Assembly (NCBI GenBank): GCA_964446485.1
Contig: CAYUOU010000003.1
Span: 1-64,000, forward strand
Source: JBDRRP01 sp964446485
GTDB taxonomy: Bacteria > Desulfobacterota > Desulfobacteria > Desulfobacterales > JBDRRP01
Length of the DNA stretch: 64,000 bases
Direction of reading: 5' to 3'
Shown here: one piece after another, positions 33,064 through 43,105 of the stretch
How the letters are laid out: each line of letters begins with the position of its first letter
Numbering within the stretch: the first letter of the stretch is position 1
Made by a program: the position numbers and the translations under genes
Notes under the pieces: model-generated
Database searches by the model: none
The model's input: the letters and a program-made list of their open reading frames with translations, nothing else
Told to the model about the DNA's origin: nothing

Positions 33064-35599
33064 GGTTGTCCCGATGTTCGGTGGCTGTGGGAAACTGCAG
33101 CTCGAATGTGGTTCCGGCGCCATCAACGCTGCTGATGCTGATGGTGCCGTCATAATCCTGGACGATGCCATAGCTGATACTCACACCCAAACCGGTACCT
33201 TTGCCCACGGCCTTGGTGGTGAAAAAGGGCTCGAAGATTTTGTCCTTGACGTCTTCCGGCATGCCCATACCATTGTCCGTGACGGTGACAATAACCTGGC
33301 CGTCGGCGGCGCGCGAGGTGATGGTCAGCCGTTTTTGGTATTTCGGTGCGGACTGCTGTTTCTCCTTTTCATCCATGGCGTCGATGGCGTTGGTGACCAG
33401 GTTGATGAAGACCTGCTCCAGGCGGTTGTGTTCAGCCATGATGACCGGCAGGTCAGGATCCAGATCCAACACCAATTCGATCTGATGCACTTTGAGTTGG
33501 TGGCCCAGTACCTTGAAGACGTCCTGGATAGGGTCATTGATGTTGATTTTGTGACGCATGACATCGGATTGCCGGGAGAAGTCGCGCATATGCCGAATGA
33601 TGTCCGTTGCCCGGCTCACGTTGCTGCTGATGTCTTCCGCCAGACTCAAAATCGCCTCCGTGGGCAGGGCGTGTCCTTTCTTGGCGGATTTTTGCAGATA
33701 ATCGACGCAGATTTGAATGACATTCAACGGCTGGTTGAGTTCGTGGGCCATGCCGGCGGCCATCTGCCCCAGCGTCGTCAACTTGCTGGCCTGAATAAGC
33801 TGTTTTTCCTTTTCGACGCTGCTGGAGATGTCGGTGATGGAGGCAATGACGACATCATTCTCACCGTAATTGGCACGACTGATGTTTACATTGACGAAAA
33901 AGGGCTGCCCTGTTTTTCGGTAGTGCCTGCGTTTGGTGAACAGCAGCGACTGATCGGTGGACAATACTTTTAAGCCCTCGGCCAGTTCGTCATCGTCGCT
34001 GTCTCCCAAGGCCATGAAGGGTGTGCCCACCAGATCCCCCCGGCGACAGCCGTAAAAGTCCTCGGCCCGCTGATTCATGTCGAAGATACAGTGATTGGTG
34101 ATGTCCAGGATAAATATGGGGTGCGGGTCGTTGTTGAACAGGGAGCGGTACTTTTCTTCGCTTTTGATTACCTGGCCCTGGAGCATGGTATTTTCGATGG
34201 AGACACCGATCCGGTTGCCGATGAGCTCCAGGATGCTTTGTGTCTTGATCAGCCTTTGCTTGGGGTGCCGGCTGCCGATGCGGATGACGCCGAGGGATCG
34301 TTTGTCTTTGGTACTGATGGGAATGTAGGCAAGAGACTGCATCCGCTGCGGCTCCAATTCGCAGACTTCATCGATGCAGCCCTCGGGAAGATCTTCAAAA
34401 ACAGCGAATTCGCCCGACGCGGCCACGCGATGGATGATACTGTTTTCAGAAACGATGTCGATCCCGCGGCAGATGTCACCGGCGGGTCCTGCACTGTGCT
34501 CGCAGTAATATCGGCCGTTGGGGTCCTTAAGATAGATCCGGATGCTGTCGGCATCGAGGAACTGCTGGATCTCGGTGATGGCCTTGGTGACACGCTGGTG
34601 AATGTCGGCCTTGGCGTTGAGCACCGAGTAAATGGAACACATCGCCGCAAGCTCGTTGTTGCGGTGATCCTTTTCTTCCTTAGCGAGTTTGTCTTCCGTG
34701 GTATCCCACAGGGTTTCCACCGCCCCGATGATGTTGCCGTCCTTGGATGTAATGGGGGCGGCGGTGAAATAACACCACCGCCCGCTGTCGCCGAGGCTGG
34801 GAAAAAAGACTTCCGCTTCGTAAGCGTTCTCGATGAGGGCCGAAGGTTGCCAGTGGTTTCCGTAGAGGCGCTGGATTTCCGCAGCGTCGGGTTGATCCAA
34901 AATGACATCCGCCATGGAGGGCCGGGGTTGAGGCCAGAACGGTGCCCATTGGCGGTTGGTGCCGATGACCTCCGAGGCCGGCACACCGGTGAGATTTTCC
35001 AGCGCCCGGTTCCAATGCGTGACCCGGTGGCTTCTGTTGAGGACAAAAATGGGAACGGTGAGCCCGTCAATGATCTGCGTGAGCAACTGATCCTGCTTGG
35101 CCAGGTTTCTCTCGACACCAACGGCGTATTGGGCGCTTTCGTGGATGATGTGGGTACTGCGCGCGGCGTAGTCATTGAAAATCCTGGCCACCTGGTGGCC
35201 GGTTGCTTCCGAAACGCTGCGGAGCGCCGCCAGGGTGTCCTTCGTTTCGTTTTCGATGCGCAGGTTCTCCCAGGCGGTGACGGCTTCAAAATGGTCGATG
35301 ACCTTGAGATGCGTGGGGCGGACGGACCGGATTTTTTCGGCGAGCATATCGTCCTTGGTCAATTCCATGATGACGCCGAGATTGGGAATATCGAAAAGGT
35401 CGCGATAATTATCGGTGGTGAAGATCCCATTTTCTCTGGCAAATGCCAGGCCCGGGGCATCCGGCCGCAGGTCGGCGACGCCCAGCACTTCGTGACCCAG
35501 TGAGGCATAGCGTTCGTCGAGGATCGTTTCGAGCAGTTCCCGGCAAAATTCGCCGCCGCCCACGATGGCGATGTTAGCGTTATTCAGTAATTTCAGCAC
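33041..35599 (-). CDS. Soluble sensor histidine kinase with N-terminal Rossmann-like, PAS and GAF domains
   Basis: 852-aa kinase without transmembrane segments. The N-terminal 100 residues look like a nucleotide-binding Rossmann fold (NIAIVGGGEFCRELLETIL). Then come a PAS domain (about 175-310), a GAF domain (about 330-480), a second PAS (about 490-610), and a kinase core with H-box AHELNQPLNVIQ, ATPase NAIDAMD, DNGMGM and GTGLGV. It starts at GTG 35599 and overlaps the receiver-kinase gene. The combination suggests sensing of an intracellular cofactor or redox signal; that is inference. Confidence 0.85.
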   Translation of the reverse strand: MLKLLNNANIAIVGGGEFCRELLETILDERYASLGHEVLGVADLRPDAPGLAFARENGIFTTDNYRDLFDIPNLGVIMELTKDDMLAEKIRSVRPTHLKVIDHFEAVTAWENLRIENETKDTLAALRSVSEATGHQVARIFNDYAARSTHIIHESAQYAVGVERNLAKQDQLLTQIIDGLTVPIFVLNRSHRVTHWNRALENLTGVPASEVIGTNRQWAPFWPQPRPSMADVILDQPDAAEIQRLYGNHWQPSALIENAYEAEVFFPSLGDSGRWCYFTAAPITSKDGNIIGAVETLWDTTEDKLAKEEKDHRNNELAAMCSIYSVLNAKADIHQRVTKAITEIQQFLDADSIRIYLKDPNGRYYCEHSAGPAGDICRGIDIVSENSIIHRVAASGEFAVFEDLPEGCIDEVCELEPQRMQSLAYIPISTKDKRSLGVIRIGSRHPKQRLIKTQSILELIGNRIGVSIENTMLQGQVIKSEEKYRSLFNNDPHPIFILDITNHCIFDMNQRAEDFYGCRRGDLVGTPFMALGDSDDDELAEGLKVLSTDQSLLFTKRRHYRKTGQPFFVNVNISRANYGENDVVIASITDISSSVEKEKQLIQASKLTTLGQMAAGMAHELNQPLNVIQICVDYLQKSAKKGHALPTEAILSLAEDISSNVSRATDIIRHMRDFSRQSDVMRHKININDPIQDVFKVLGHQLKVHQIELVLDLDPDLPVIMAEHNRLEQVFINLVTNAIDAMDEKEKQQSAPKYQKRLTITSRAADGQVIVTVTDNGMGMPEDVKDKIFEPFFTTKAVGKGTGLGVSISYGIVQDYDGTISISSVDGAGTTFELQFPTATEHRDNHEPPTAH

Positions 35600-35614
35600 G
35601 GCGTTGTTTCTTCC

Positions 35615-36502
35615 TCAGGGAATCAGAAGCACCGGCAGGGGGGCCATTTCCGCCACCTGATGAGATACCCCGCCCAGCCAGTATTCTTTGAGCCAATCCT
35701 TACCCGTTCGGCCCATGACGATGATGGAGGCCTCTGCGTCTTGGGCTGCCTGGATGATTTGATCGACGGTCTGTCCCTGTGTCAAAAGGGCATCGGCGGC
35801 AATGCCGGCGTCGCTGAGGCGGCCGACCGCGCTGTCGAGCCGTTTACGGCTTTCCGATTCCAGATCGGCCAACCCTTCGGCGGACATGCCATGGGTCAGG
35901 CGACGACCGATGGCGTGGAGCACCGTGACGTGTTCAGCGAGCCCTTTGAGCCCAACGAGCGTTTCCAGCGCGTTTGACGACGGCGTGGACCAGTCCGTGG
36001 CCAGCAGAGGGCGCCGAAAAGGACGGTCGTTTAGGCGGGTTTCGGTTTTCCCGTCGTACGTCACTTCCACGGCAAATTTGCCGACCAGAATGGGCACCGG
36101 GCTTCGTCGGATCAAATCGAGGGTGTGGCTGCCCACGTAAATGCGTTCCAGTAGCGTTCGTTTTTTTCTGCCGCTGACGATCAGGTCCACGCCTTCCTCT
36201 TCGGCAATGGCCAGTACGTCGGCGTTGACGATTCCCATGTCGATGCGCACCTGCGCCGTCAGTCCGGCGGCTTCGACGGCCTTCTGGTAGGGGGTCAATC
36301 GCGCGGCGATCTCTTTTCGGCGCCGCTCTTCCTCCTCCTTGAGGTAACCGCCGTAGGGGACGAATCCCACGTCGTCTCTGGAGATGATGCATGCCAGCAC
36401 GATTTCCTCGAGACCCACCGCTTTAAGGGTGAGGATGGCGCGCAACGCGTCCAGCGACATTTCCCGGAATTGCGTATGGAACAGGATTTTTTGAAAGCCC
36501 AT
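35615..36502 (-). CDS. Universal stress protein, tandem UspA domains
   Basis: 295-aa double-UspA protein, a paralogue of the gene at 30097. Domain 2 ends with MGRTGKDWLKEYWLGGVSHQVAEMAPLPVLL, closer to the ATP-binding consensus than its partner. Domain 1 carries VSGRKKRTLLERIYVGSHT. It lies 15 nt after the Na+/H+ antiporter stop, so it is probably cotranscribed with it and linked to ion or energy stress. AAGGAAGG precedes the ATG. Confidence 0.88.
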   Translation of the reverse strand: MGFQKILFHTQFREMSLDALRAILTLKAVGLEEIVLACIISRDDVGFVPYGGYLKEEEERRRKEIAARLTPYQKAVEAAGLTAQVRIDMGIVNADVLAIAEEEGVDLIVSGRKKRTLLERIYVGSHTLDLIRRSPVPILVGKFAVEVTYDGKTETRLNDRPFRRPLLATDWSTPSSNALETLVGLKGLAEHVTVLHAIGRRLTHGMSAEGLADLESESRKRLDSAVGRLSDAGIAADALLTQGQTVDQIIQAAQDAEASIIVMGRTGKDWLKEYWLGGVSHQVAEMAPLPVLLIP

Positions 36503-36517
36503 GAGAAATCCTTCCTT

Positions 36518-37966
36518 TCAGAAGAATATAAGGGTGATAACGGCGAATGTCGGTAACAGAAACACCAACGCGTATTTGAGAATATAGCCGAAAAAGCTCG
36601 GCATGGGGGTGCCGGCTTCCTCGGCGATGGAGCGGACCATAAAATTGGGTGCGTTGCCGATGTAGCTGAAGGCCCCGAAAAAGACTGCACCGGTGGAGAT
36701 GGCTTTCAGATAGACGGCATTTTCGGTCATGAGTAGCGGGACGGCAATGCTCTCTGGCATCCCCGCATAAAAGCCGCCCAGCACGGTGTTGAAAAAAGTC
36801 AAATAGGTCGGGGCATTGTCCAGGAAAGCCGACAGACCGCCGGTGACCCAGAAATAGTGGGCCGGCGTCTGGACGCCGGCGATAAGAAACTTCAACGCCC
36901 CGTGATAACCGGCTTTCAAAATCAGCAGGCATGGGATCATCGTGATAAATATGCCGATGAAGAGGTAGGCCACCTCCACAATGGGAAACCAGGTAAATTC
37001 GTTGTCTTCCCTGAGGCTTACCCGCGTGGTGGCGAGAGAGAGCACCCCCAACAGGACGAGGATGGCGTCCCGGGCCCAGTCCTGAACGGCCCGATGCACG
37101 CCCAAGGTGTTGACCTCGCCCCAGTCCACCAGACCGCTCATGAGAACGGCGCCGACGACTCCGCCGATAAATATAAAGTTGTGGGTCCCCTCCAGCTTCA
37201 AGCCGCGGCCCGATCCGTCGTCGGCAGGGGCGGCCTTTTCCTTGCGGTAGTAGTACAGGTCCAGAAAGAAGTAGATGGTGAGGAGCACCGCGACCACGAC
37301 GAGCATGTGGGGCATGATCTTCATGGTCCAAAAAAAACTCACCCCGTGGAGGAAGCCGAGAAACAGCGGGGGGTCTCCCAGCGGTGTCAATGAGCCGCCG
37401 ACATTGGCTACCAGGAAAATAAAAAAGACCACCATGAAGGTGCGCTGTTTCCGGTAGGCGTTGGCTCGAAGAAAGGGCCGAATCATCAGCATGGCCGCAC
37501 CGGTGGTGCCCATCCAGGAGGCCAGCACCGTGCCGATGAGCAGCATGATGATGTTGACCGCCGGTGTGCCGCGCAGTTTTCCCCTCAACAGGATGCCTCC
37601 GCTAATGGTGTAGAGGGACCAAAGCAGGATGATGAAAGGGACGTAATCCGCCAGGAGGATATGGATGATCTCGTAGACGGCTGCGCCGCGGTAGGCGTAG
37701 ACAAAGGGCAGGGCCATGCAGGCCGCCCAGAAGCCGGATATTTTGCCGAAGTGGTGATGCCAGAAGCCGGGAGCCAGAAGGGGCATGAGCGCTATGGACA
37801 GGAGCATGCCGGCAAAGGGGGTACAACTCCACAGGGGAAGATGGGTGCCGAGGGCTTCCCCGCCATGTCCTCCGCCGGCGACGGCGGGGGCCGCGGTCAG
37901 CAGGATCGCCAACGCGGCGGCAGTGGTGATGCCGTTCGACTTCCAGGCGCTGTAACGACGTTTCAT
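36518..37966 (-). CDS. Sodium:proton antiporter, NhaD-like
   Basis: 482-aa ion-transporter-superfamily protein with a cleavable-type N-terminal segment and about 12 membrane helices. It has the paired GTTGAAMLMIRPFLRAN and FLDNAPTYLTFFN re-entrant elements that mark the NhaD/UIT family. SLTPLGDPPLFLGFLHG is also typical. It would exchange cytoplasmic Na+ for H+. It is the first gene of a minus-strand run into a stress protein and two kinases. GGAG precedes ATG 37966. Confidence 0.88.
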   Translation of the reverse strand: MKRRYSAWKSNGITTAAALAILLTAAPAVAGGGHGGEALGTHLPLWSCTPFAGMLLSIALMPLLAPGFWHHHFGKISGFWAACMALPFVYAYRGAAVYEIIHILLADYVPFIILLWSLYTISGGILLRGKLRGTPAVNIIMLLIGTVLASWMGTTGAAMLMIRPFLRANAYRKQRTFMVVFFIFLVANVGGSLTPLGDPPLFLGFLHGVSFFWTMKIMPHMLVVVAVLLTIYFFLDLYYYRKEKAAPADDGSGRGLKLEGTHNFIFIGGVVGAVLMSGLVDWGEVNTLGVHRAVQDWARDAILVLLGVLSLATTRVSLREDNEFTWFPIVEVAYLFIGIFITMIPCLLILKAGYHGALKFLIAGVQTPAHYFWVTGGLSAFLDNAPTYLTFFNTVLGGFYAGMPESIAVPLLMTENAVYLKAISTGAVFFGAFSYIGNAPNFMVRSIAEEAGTPMPSFFGYILKYALVFLLPTFAVITLIFF

Positions 37967-38580
37967 GGGGGGCTCCTTAAAGATAGCAGACGCTTGGGGG
38001 CGAACCTGGAACCGGGCGAATGCCGTATGGCAAAGAAATTGTCAAAGACGCATGAACGTGCGCTGAGCGGCAGCGGATGCCGGGGCCTGCAGATGCTCGG
38101 CAGATACCATCGTTGGGGTAGAGACATGCTCGACACGGAGATGCCGATGCGTCACGTGATCCCGCGGCTGCCGCCGACCGGGGCGCCTCCGGTTGGCCTT
38201 GTCATCGGCTACCGGGCCATTTCCAGACGTCTGCGCAGTTCAACAGAAAATCCTATGATTGTCAACGGTTTAGGGCGCTTACGCACAAGCCCTTGTCGCT
38301 TTCCAAAATACTGATATTCCAAAAAATCAGAAGAAAACCCCATGTTCCCAGACGTGACCGACTGTGAATTCAAAGGATCAGGGCCCCAGATGCCATTTTG
38401 TTTACCCTCCGGCTTTTGCAGCGTTGGGATTGAAATTGAGCGGGTCGGTGCCAATGAGGGAATACCCGTGCCGACGCATCTGTAAAGGCCGCCGCCGTTT
38501 GCATTTCTCCGGCCGACTCCTTATGGTTGGCCTCGCGGCTGTTGCCGGTGATAACATTCCCCCCGCGCTGGAGGCGCCCC
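37967..38580. other. Long divergent intergenic region, nothing recognised
   Basis: About 610 nt between the divergent antiporter and CBS genes. I find no convincing frame, tRNA or hairpin terminator. It presumably contains both promoters. An AT-rich stretch at about 38240-38345 is the likeliest site, but no clean -35/-10 pair can be placed. Confidence 0.4.
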
Positions 38581-39045
38581 ATGATTACTGCAGGAGACAT
38601 CCTTAAGGAAAAGAAAACGCAGATTGTCTGTGTATCCCCCGACCAAACCGTTGCCGAAGCCGTTCAGATCATGGTGACCCGTAAAATCGGCGCCGTACTG
38701 GTCGAGGCCGACGGCAGGATCGTCGGCATCTGGACCGAGCGTGATCTGCTCAAGGGGTTTGCCGATCCTGACTACGACCCACGGCGGGTCAGGATCGGGG
38801 ACGTGATGACGGGCAACCTGCACACCGTGGATATCGCCACGCCCCTGATTCGTCTGGAGGAGATGTTTTTGGGTCTGTTCATCCGCCATCTACCCGTGGA
38901 AAAGGACGGCGAGATCATCGCCATGCTGTCCATCGGCGATGTGGTGAGATGCAGCCTTCTGGAAAAGGACAAGCAGATCCGGGAGCTCAATTCCATGGCC
39001 AGCTGGCAGTATTATGAAAACTGGGGATGGAAGGGCAAGAACTAA
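38581..39045 (+). CDS. CBS-domain pair protein
   Basis: 154-aa protein with two CBS motifs (about 1-60 and 70-130). AEAVQIMVTRKIGAVLVEAD then GIWTERDLLKG forms the first, and VMTGNLHTVDI then VEKDGEIIAMLSIGDVV the second. CBS pairs bind adenine nucleotides and act as energy sensors. GGAGGCGCCCC precedes the ATG. It is about 100 nt upstream of aceE, so it could regulate, or be cotranscribed with, the pyruvate dehydrogenase operon. Confidence 0.88.
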   Translation: MITAGDILKEKKTQIVCVSPDQTVAEAVQIMVTRKIGAVLVEADGRIVGIWTERDLLKGFADPDYDPRRVRIGDVMTGNLHTVDIATPLIRLEEMFLGLFIRHLPVEKDGEIIAMLSIGDVVRCSLLEKDKQIRELNSMASWQYYENWGWKGKN

Positions 39046-39145
39046 ATCGGTCGTCGCGGCCCAGTATTTACCGCAGTTTGTTGAAACGGCAGCCATGGAT
39101 GCCGGGATGATAGATCTGTGCCCCCCCCACTCGTTGAGGTGCCGG

Positions 39146-41803
39146 ATGAGTTCATATTACAAGGATCCCGATCCGCAGGAGACGCAGGATTGGCTGAATT
39201 CCCTCGACGGCGTCATCGCTCACGAGGGCAAGGACAAGGCCGATTATCTGCTGCGCGTGCTCACCGACCGCGCAAGAAAGAACGGCGTTTCCACCTCGCC
39301 GGGCATACTGACCCCCTACACCAACACGATCCCGCCCGAGGATGAGGACCGGATACCCGAAGATTCACTAACTGCCCGAAACGTTGCCGCATTTGTCCGC
39401 TGGAATGCCATGGCCATGGTCGCCCGTGCCAACAAGGACGGCAAGGGGTTGGGAGGCCACATTGCCACCTACACCTCGGTTTCCGCCATATACGAGGTGG
39501 GGTACAACTGGTTCTTCAGGGGACCGGCAGCGCCCAGCGGTGCCGACATGGTCTATTTCCAGGGACACAGCTCACCCGGGATTTACTCCAGGGCCTTTGT
39601 CGAAGGCCGTCTCAGCGAAACGCAGCTGGATCATTTCCGGCGCGAGGTGGGCGGCAGCGGCCTGCCGTCCTACCCGCACCCCTGGTTGATGCCCCAATTT
39701 TGGGAGTTTCCCACCGTATCCATGGGGCTTGGACCCATGGCCGCCATTTACCAGGCGCGTTTCATGAAATACATGGACCGCCGGGGGCTGAAGCCCATGG
39801 GCGATCGCCGGGTGTGGTTTTTCATGGGAGACGGTGAATCCGATGAACCGGAATCTCTTGGCGCATTGTCCGTGGCTTCGAGGGAATATCTCGATAATCT
39901 CATTTTTGTCGTGAACTGCAATCTCCAGCGTCTAGATGGGCCGGTGCGCGGCAACGGCAAAATCATTCAGGAGTTGGAGGGGCGCTTTCGGGGGGCCGGA
40001 TGGCACGTCATCAAGGTGCTCTGGGGAAGCGAGTGGGACAAGATTCTGTCCCGGGACAAAGCGGGCCTGCTCATCAAGAAATTCGGTGAAATGGTCGACG
40101 GTGATTTCCAGACCATCCGGGCCCGCGGCCCCGAATACCTCCGGGAGAAGGTTTTCGGCGATGACCCGAGGCTGTCGGCACTCGTTGAAGACATGTCCGA
40201 TCAGGAGTTGTGGCAGATGACCCGCGGCGGCCACGATCCCCGTAAAGTTTACGCCGCATTCTCCGCCGCTTGCGCCGTCCAGGGAAAGCCTGTCGTCATT
40301 CTGGTCAAGACCATCAAGGGCTTTGGCATGGGGCAGGCAGGCGAGTCGGTCATGGTGGCCCACAACGTCAAAAAAATGGACGTGGCGTCCCTGAAGCAGT
40401 TCCGCGACCGGTTTCATGTCCCGTTGGAAGACGATGAACTCGAGATACTTCCGTTCATCCGGCCTGCCGAGGACAGCCCCGAGGCGAAATTCATCAAAGA
40501 GAGGCGCGAGGCCCTTGGTGGCGGCCTCCCCTGTCGACGAACGGAAACGCCCGGTCTGGCGCCGCCGCCGCTGAGCGACTTCAAGCATCTGCTCGTTTCG
40601 ACAAAACAGCGGCAGATTTCAACAACCATGGCCTTTGTCCGCCTGTTGTCCGTCCTGGTCAAGAATCAATCCATCGGCAGGCACATCGTTCCCATCATCC
40701 CCGATGAGGCGAGAACCTTCGGCATGGAGGGGCTTTTCCGCCAGCTCGGCATTTACGCCCCCACCGGTCAGCTATACGAGCCCCAGGATTCGGAGACCGT
40801 GGCCTGGTACCGGGAAGACCCCGAAGGGCAGATCCTCGAGGAGGGGATCACCGAGGCGGGGGCGGTCTCCTCCTGGATGGCCGCTGGTACTGCGCACGTG
40901 AACTACGGCGTGCCCATGATTCCTTTCTACATTTTCTACTCCATCTTCGGCTTTCAGCGCATCGGAGATCAGCTGTGGGCCGCCGGAGACGCCAAAACCC
41001 GCGGGTTCCTCATGGGTGCCACATCGGGCCGCACGACCCTGAACGGGGAGGGGCTTCAGCATCAGGATGGGCACGGGCTGCTGTTTGCCTCCGCTTATCC
41101 GTCCTGCCGGGCCTATGATCCGACCTTCGCCTACGAGGTGGCGGTATTGATCCAACGGGGCATCGAACGGATGTACGCCAAGGGTGAAGACATCTTCTAC
41201 TACATTACCCTGTTGAACGAGAATTATGTCCACCCGGAGATGCCCGAGGGCGTTGAAGGCGACATCGAAAAGGGGATGTACCTTTTTCGGGAGGCGGCAA
41301 CCGGCAAGGCTTCCGTGCAGCTCATGGGCAGCGGCGCCATTTTGCGCGAAGTGATCGCTGCCGCCGAACTTCTGGAGAACGATTTTGGGATTGGGGCGAA
41401 TGTCTGGAGCATTCTTGGCGTCAACCAGCTCCACCGGGAGGGGTTGCGGGTTGAAGAGTGGAATCGGCTCCACCCCGGCGCGCCTCCCCGAACGAATCAT
41501 GTGGCGCAACTGCTGAAGGGTCAGACCGGTCCCGTCGTCATGAGCACGGATTATGTTGCCGCCTACGGCGAGCAAATCCGACGGCTGATCCCCCTTCCCG
41601 TCACCATTCTGGGAACCGACGGCTATGGACGCAGTGACACCCGGGAGGTGTTGCGACGGTTTTTCAAGGTAGATCGCCACCACATTGTCGTTGCGGCCCT
41701 CGATGCCCTGGCTTCACAAGGTGATGCGGACAAGAAAACCGTCCAGGAGGCCATCGATCGCTATGACATCGACCCGGAAGCACCCCACGCCCCGACCTGT
41801 TGA
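39146..41803 (+). CDS. aceE: Pyruvate dehydrogenase E1, homodimeric (AceE type)
   Basis: 885-aa thiamine-diphosphate enzyme that decarboxylates pyruvate and acetylates the E2 lipoyl group, close to the E. coli length of 887. The ThDP motif is GDGESDEPESLGALSVASRE ending at NCNLQRLDGPVRGN. Other family blocks are HPWLMPQFWEFPTVSMGLGP and ARTFGMEGLFRQLGIYAP. ATG 39146 is preferred (GAGGT upstream), since the longer frame adds unrelated residues. It heads aceE-aceF-lpd. Anaerobes usually rely on pyruvate:ferredoxin oxidoreductase, so a complete PDH complex is notable. Confidence 0.95.
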   Translation: MSSYYKDPDPQETQDWLNSLDGVIAHEGKDKADYLLRVLTDRARKNGVSTSPGILTPYTNTIPPEDEDRIPEDSLTARNVAAFVRWNAMAMVARANKDGKGLGGHIATYTSVSAIYEVGYNWFFRGPAAPSGADMVYFQGHSSPGIYSRAFVEGRLSETQLDHFRREVGGSGLPSYPHPWLMPQFWEFPTVSMGLGPMAAIYQARFMKYMDRRGLKPMGDRRVWFFMGDGESDEPESLGALSVASREYLDNLIFVVNCNLQRLDGPVRGNGKIIQELEGRFRGAGWHVIKVLWGSEWDKILSRDKAGLLIKKFGEMVDGDFQTIRARGPEYLREKVFGDDPRLSALVEDMSDQELWQMTRGGHDPRKVYAAFSAACAVQGKPVVILVKTIKGFGMGQAGESVMVAHNVKKMDVASLKQFRDRFHVPLEDDELEILPFIRPAEDSPEAKFIKERREALGGGLPCRRTETPGLAPPPLSDFKHLLVSTKQRQISTTMAFVRLLSVLVKNQSIGRHIVPIIPDEARTFGMEGLFRQLGIYAPTGQLYEPQDSETVAWYREDPEGQILEEGITEAGAVSSWMAAGTAHVNYGVPMIPFYIFYSIFGFQRIGDQLWAAGDAKTRGFLMGATSGRTTLNGEGLQHQDGHGLLFASAYPSCRAYDPTFAYEVAVLIQRGIERMYAKGEDIFYYITLLNENYVHPEMPEGVEGDIEKGMYLFREAATGKASVQLMGSGAILREVIAAAELLENDFGIGANVWSILGVNQLHREGLRVEEWNRLHPGAPPRTNHVAQLLKGQTGPVVMSTDYVAAYGEQIRRLIPLPVTILGTDGYGRSDTREVLRRFFKVDRHHIVVAALDALASQGDADKKTVQEAIDRYDIDPEAPHAPTC

Positions 41804-41816
41804 AGGAGAAGCGACC

Positions 41817-43034
41817 ATGGCCATTGAAAAGATCTTGATCCCCGATTTCGGTGACGTTCAGGATATCACCGTCACGGATATTTACGTGGCGGCCGGAGAC
41901 GCGGTGAAGGAAGAAGACCCCCTCGTGGGGCTTGAAAGCGAAAAGGCCGTAATGGACATCCCCAGCCCCTACGCCGGGGCCATCACAGCGGTGCATCTTT
42001 CGGAAGGTAACAGGGTGAAGACCGGCGATCTCATCGCCACCATCGATGTGGGCAGTGAAAACGCGGCGAGTGACGACGCACCGGCCCCACCAAAAGACGT
42101 TGCGGCTTCGCCATCGGCGCCGGTGATTGAGAAAGCGCCGGCAGCATCGTCCGTCTCCCATGCCACCCCCTCGGTGCGTGCTTTCGCCAGGGAACGCGGC
42201 GTCGATCTGGCTCGGGTCGGCGGCAGCGGCCCGAAGGGGAGGATTCTCAAGGAAGATGTGGAGAAGATTGCTTCCCCGGCGGCCCCTGACGGTGCATCGC
42301 CGGTCGCCGAAAAGCCTTTGGAGGATTTCAGCGCGTACGGGGTCATCGAGGAGGTCGACCTCGGGCGCATCCAGAAGATCTCCGGACCGCACCTGCAAAA
42401 CAGCTGGATGACCATCCCCCATGTGACCCATTTCGACGAGGCAGACATCACCGACCTGGAGAAGTTCCGCAAACAGATGAACGCTGAAGCGGAGAAGGAC
42501 GATCCCAAACTCAGCCCCCTCGTCCTCGTCATCAAGGCCGTCGTTGCCACGCTAAAGGCATTTGCGCTGTTCAACTGTTCACTGGACCCCGGCGGGCAGC
42601 GCATCGTTATAAAGAAATACTACCACATCGGCATCGCCGTCGACACGCCCAACGGGCTCGTCGTACCCGTTGTCAAGGATGCCGACCGTAAGGGGATACG
42701 CGAGATGGCCCTGGAGCTGAAAATGCTGAGCGGCAACGCCAGGAAGGGCAAACTTGCCATTCCCGACATACGGGGCGCCTCGTTCACCATTTCGAGTCTT
42801 GGGGGGATCGGCGGCACGGGCTTTACGCCGATTATCTCCAGCCCCCAGGTAGCCATCCTCGGCTTGTCGCGGAGCTATCAGAAACCGGTCTGGGACGGAC
42901 AGGCCTTTCAGCCGCGGTTGATGCTTCCGTTTTCGGTTTCCTACGACCACCGGGTCATCGACGGCGCCGAGGCGGCCCGGTTCTGCCGGGCGCTGAGCAG
43001 CAATATCGAAGACTTGCGGCGCGCCCTGCTGTAA
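41817..43034 (+). CDS. aceF: Dihydrolipoamide acetyltransferase (PDH E2)
   Basis: 405-aa E2. A single lipoyl domain (about 1-80) carries the lysine in LESEKAVMDIP, with Glu in place of the common Asp before the lysine. A Pro/Ala-rich linker, an E1/E3-binding domain (SVRAFARERGVDLARVGGSG) and the catalytic core with the active-site DHRVIDG follow. One lipoyl domain contrasts with three in E. coli. AAGGAG sits before ATG 41817, 13 nt after aceE. Confidence 0.94.
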   Translation: MAIEKILIPDFGDVQDITVTDIYVAAGDAVKEEDPLVGLESEKAVMDIPSPYAGAITAVHLSEGNRVKTGDLIATIDVGSENAASDDAPAPPKDVAASPSAPVIEKAPAASSVSHATPSVRAFARERGVDLARVGGSGPKGRILKEDVEKIASPAAPDGASPVAEKPLEDFSAYGVIEEVDLGRIQKISGPHLQNSWMTIPHVTHFDEADITDLEKFRKQMNAEAEKDDPKLSPLVLVIKAVVATLKAFALFNCSLDPGGQRIVIKKYYHIGIAVDTPNGLVVPVVKDADRKGIREMALELKMLSGNARKGKLAIPDIRGASFTISSLGGIGGTGFTPIISSPQVAILGLSRSYQKPVWDGQAFQPRLMLPFSVSYDHRVIDGAEAARFCRALSSNIEDLRRALL

Positions 43035-43105
43035 CATCCGGGACGCTTCGTGCAAGCCGAGCGCCTTCCACTCAAACGGAACATCGAATTTAGGAATGAT
43101 GCATC

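Noticed and set aside
34091..35503. Plus-strand open frame opposite the large histidine kinase
   Set aside because: It has a low-complexity Asp/Gly-rich translation; the kinase on the minus strand has clear PAS, GAF and ATPase motifs.
37967..38580. Hidden tRNA or small gene in the long divergent gap
   Set aside because: No TPsiC-arm motif (GGTTCGAATC type) or supported reading frame with a ribosome-binding site was found.
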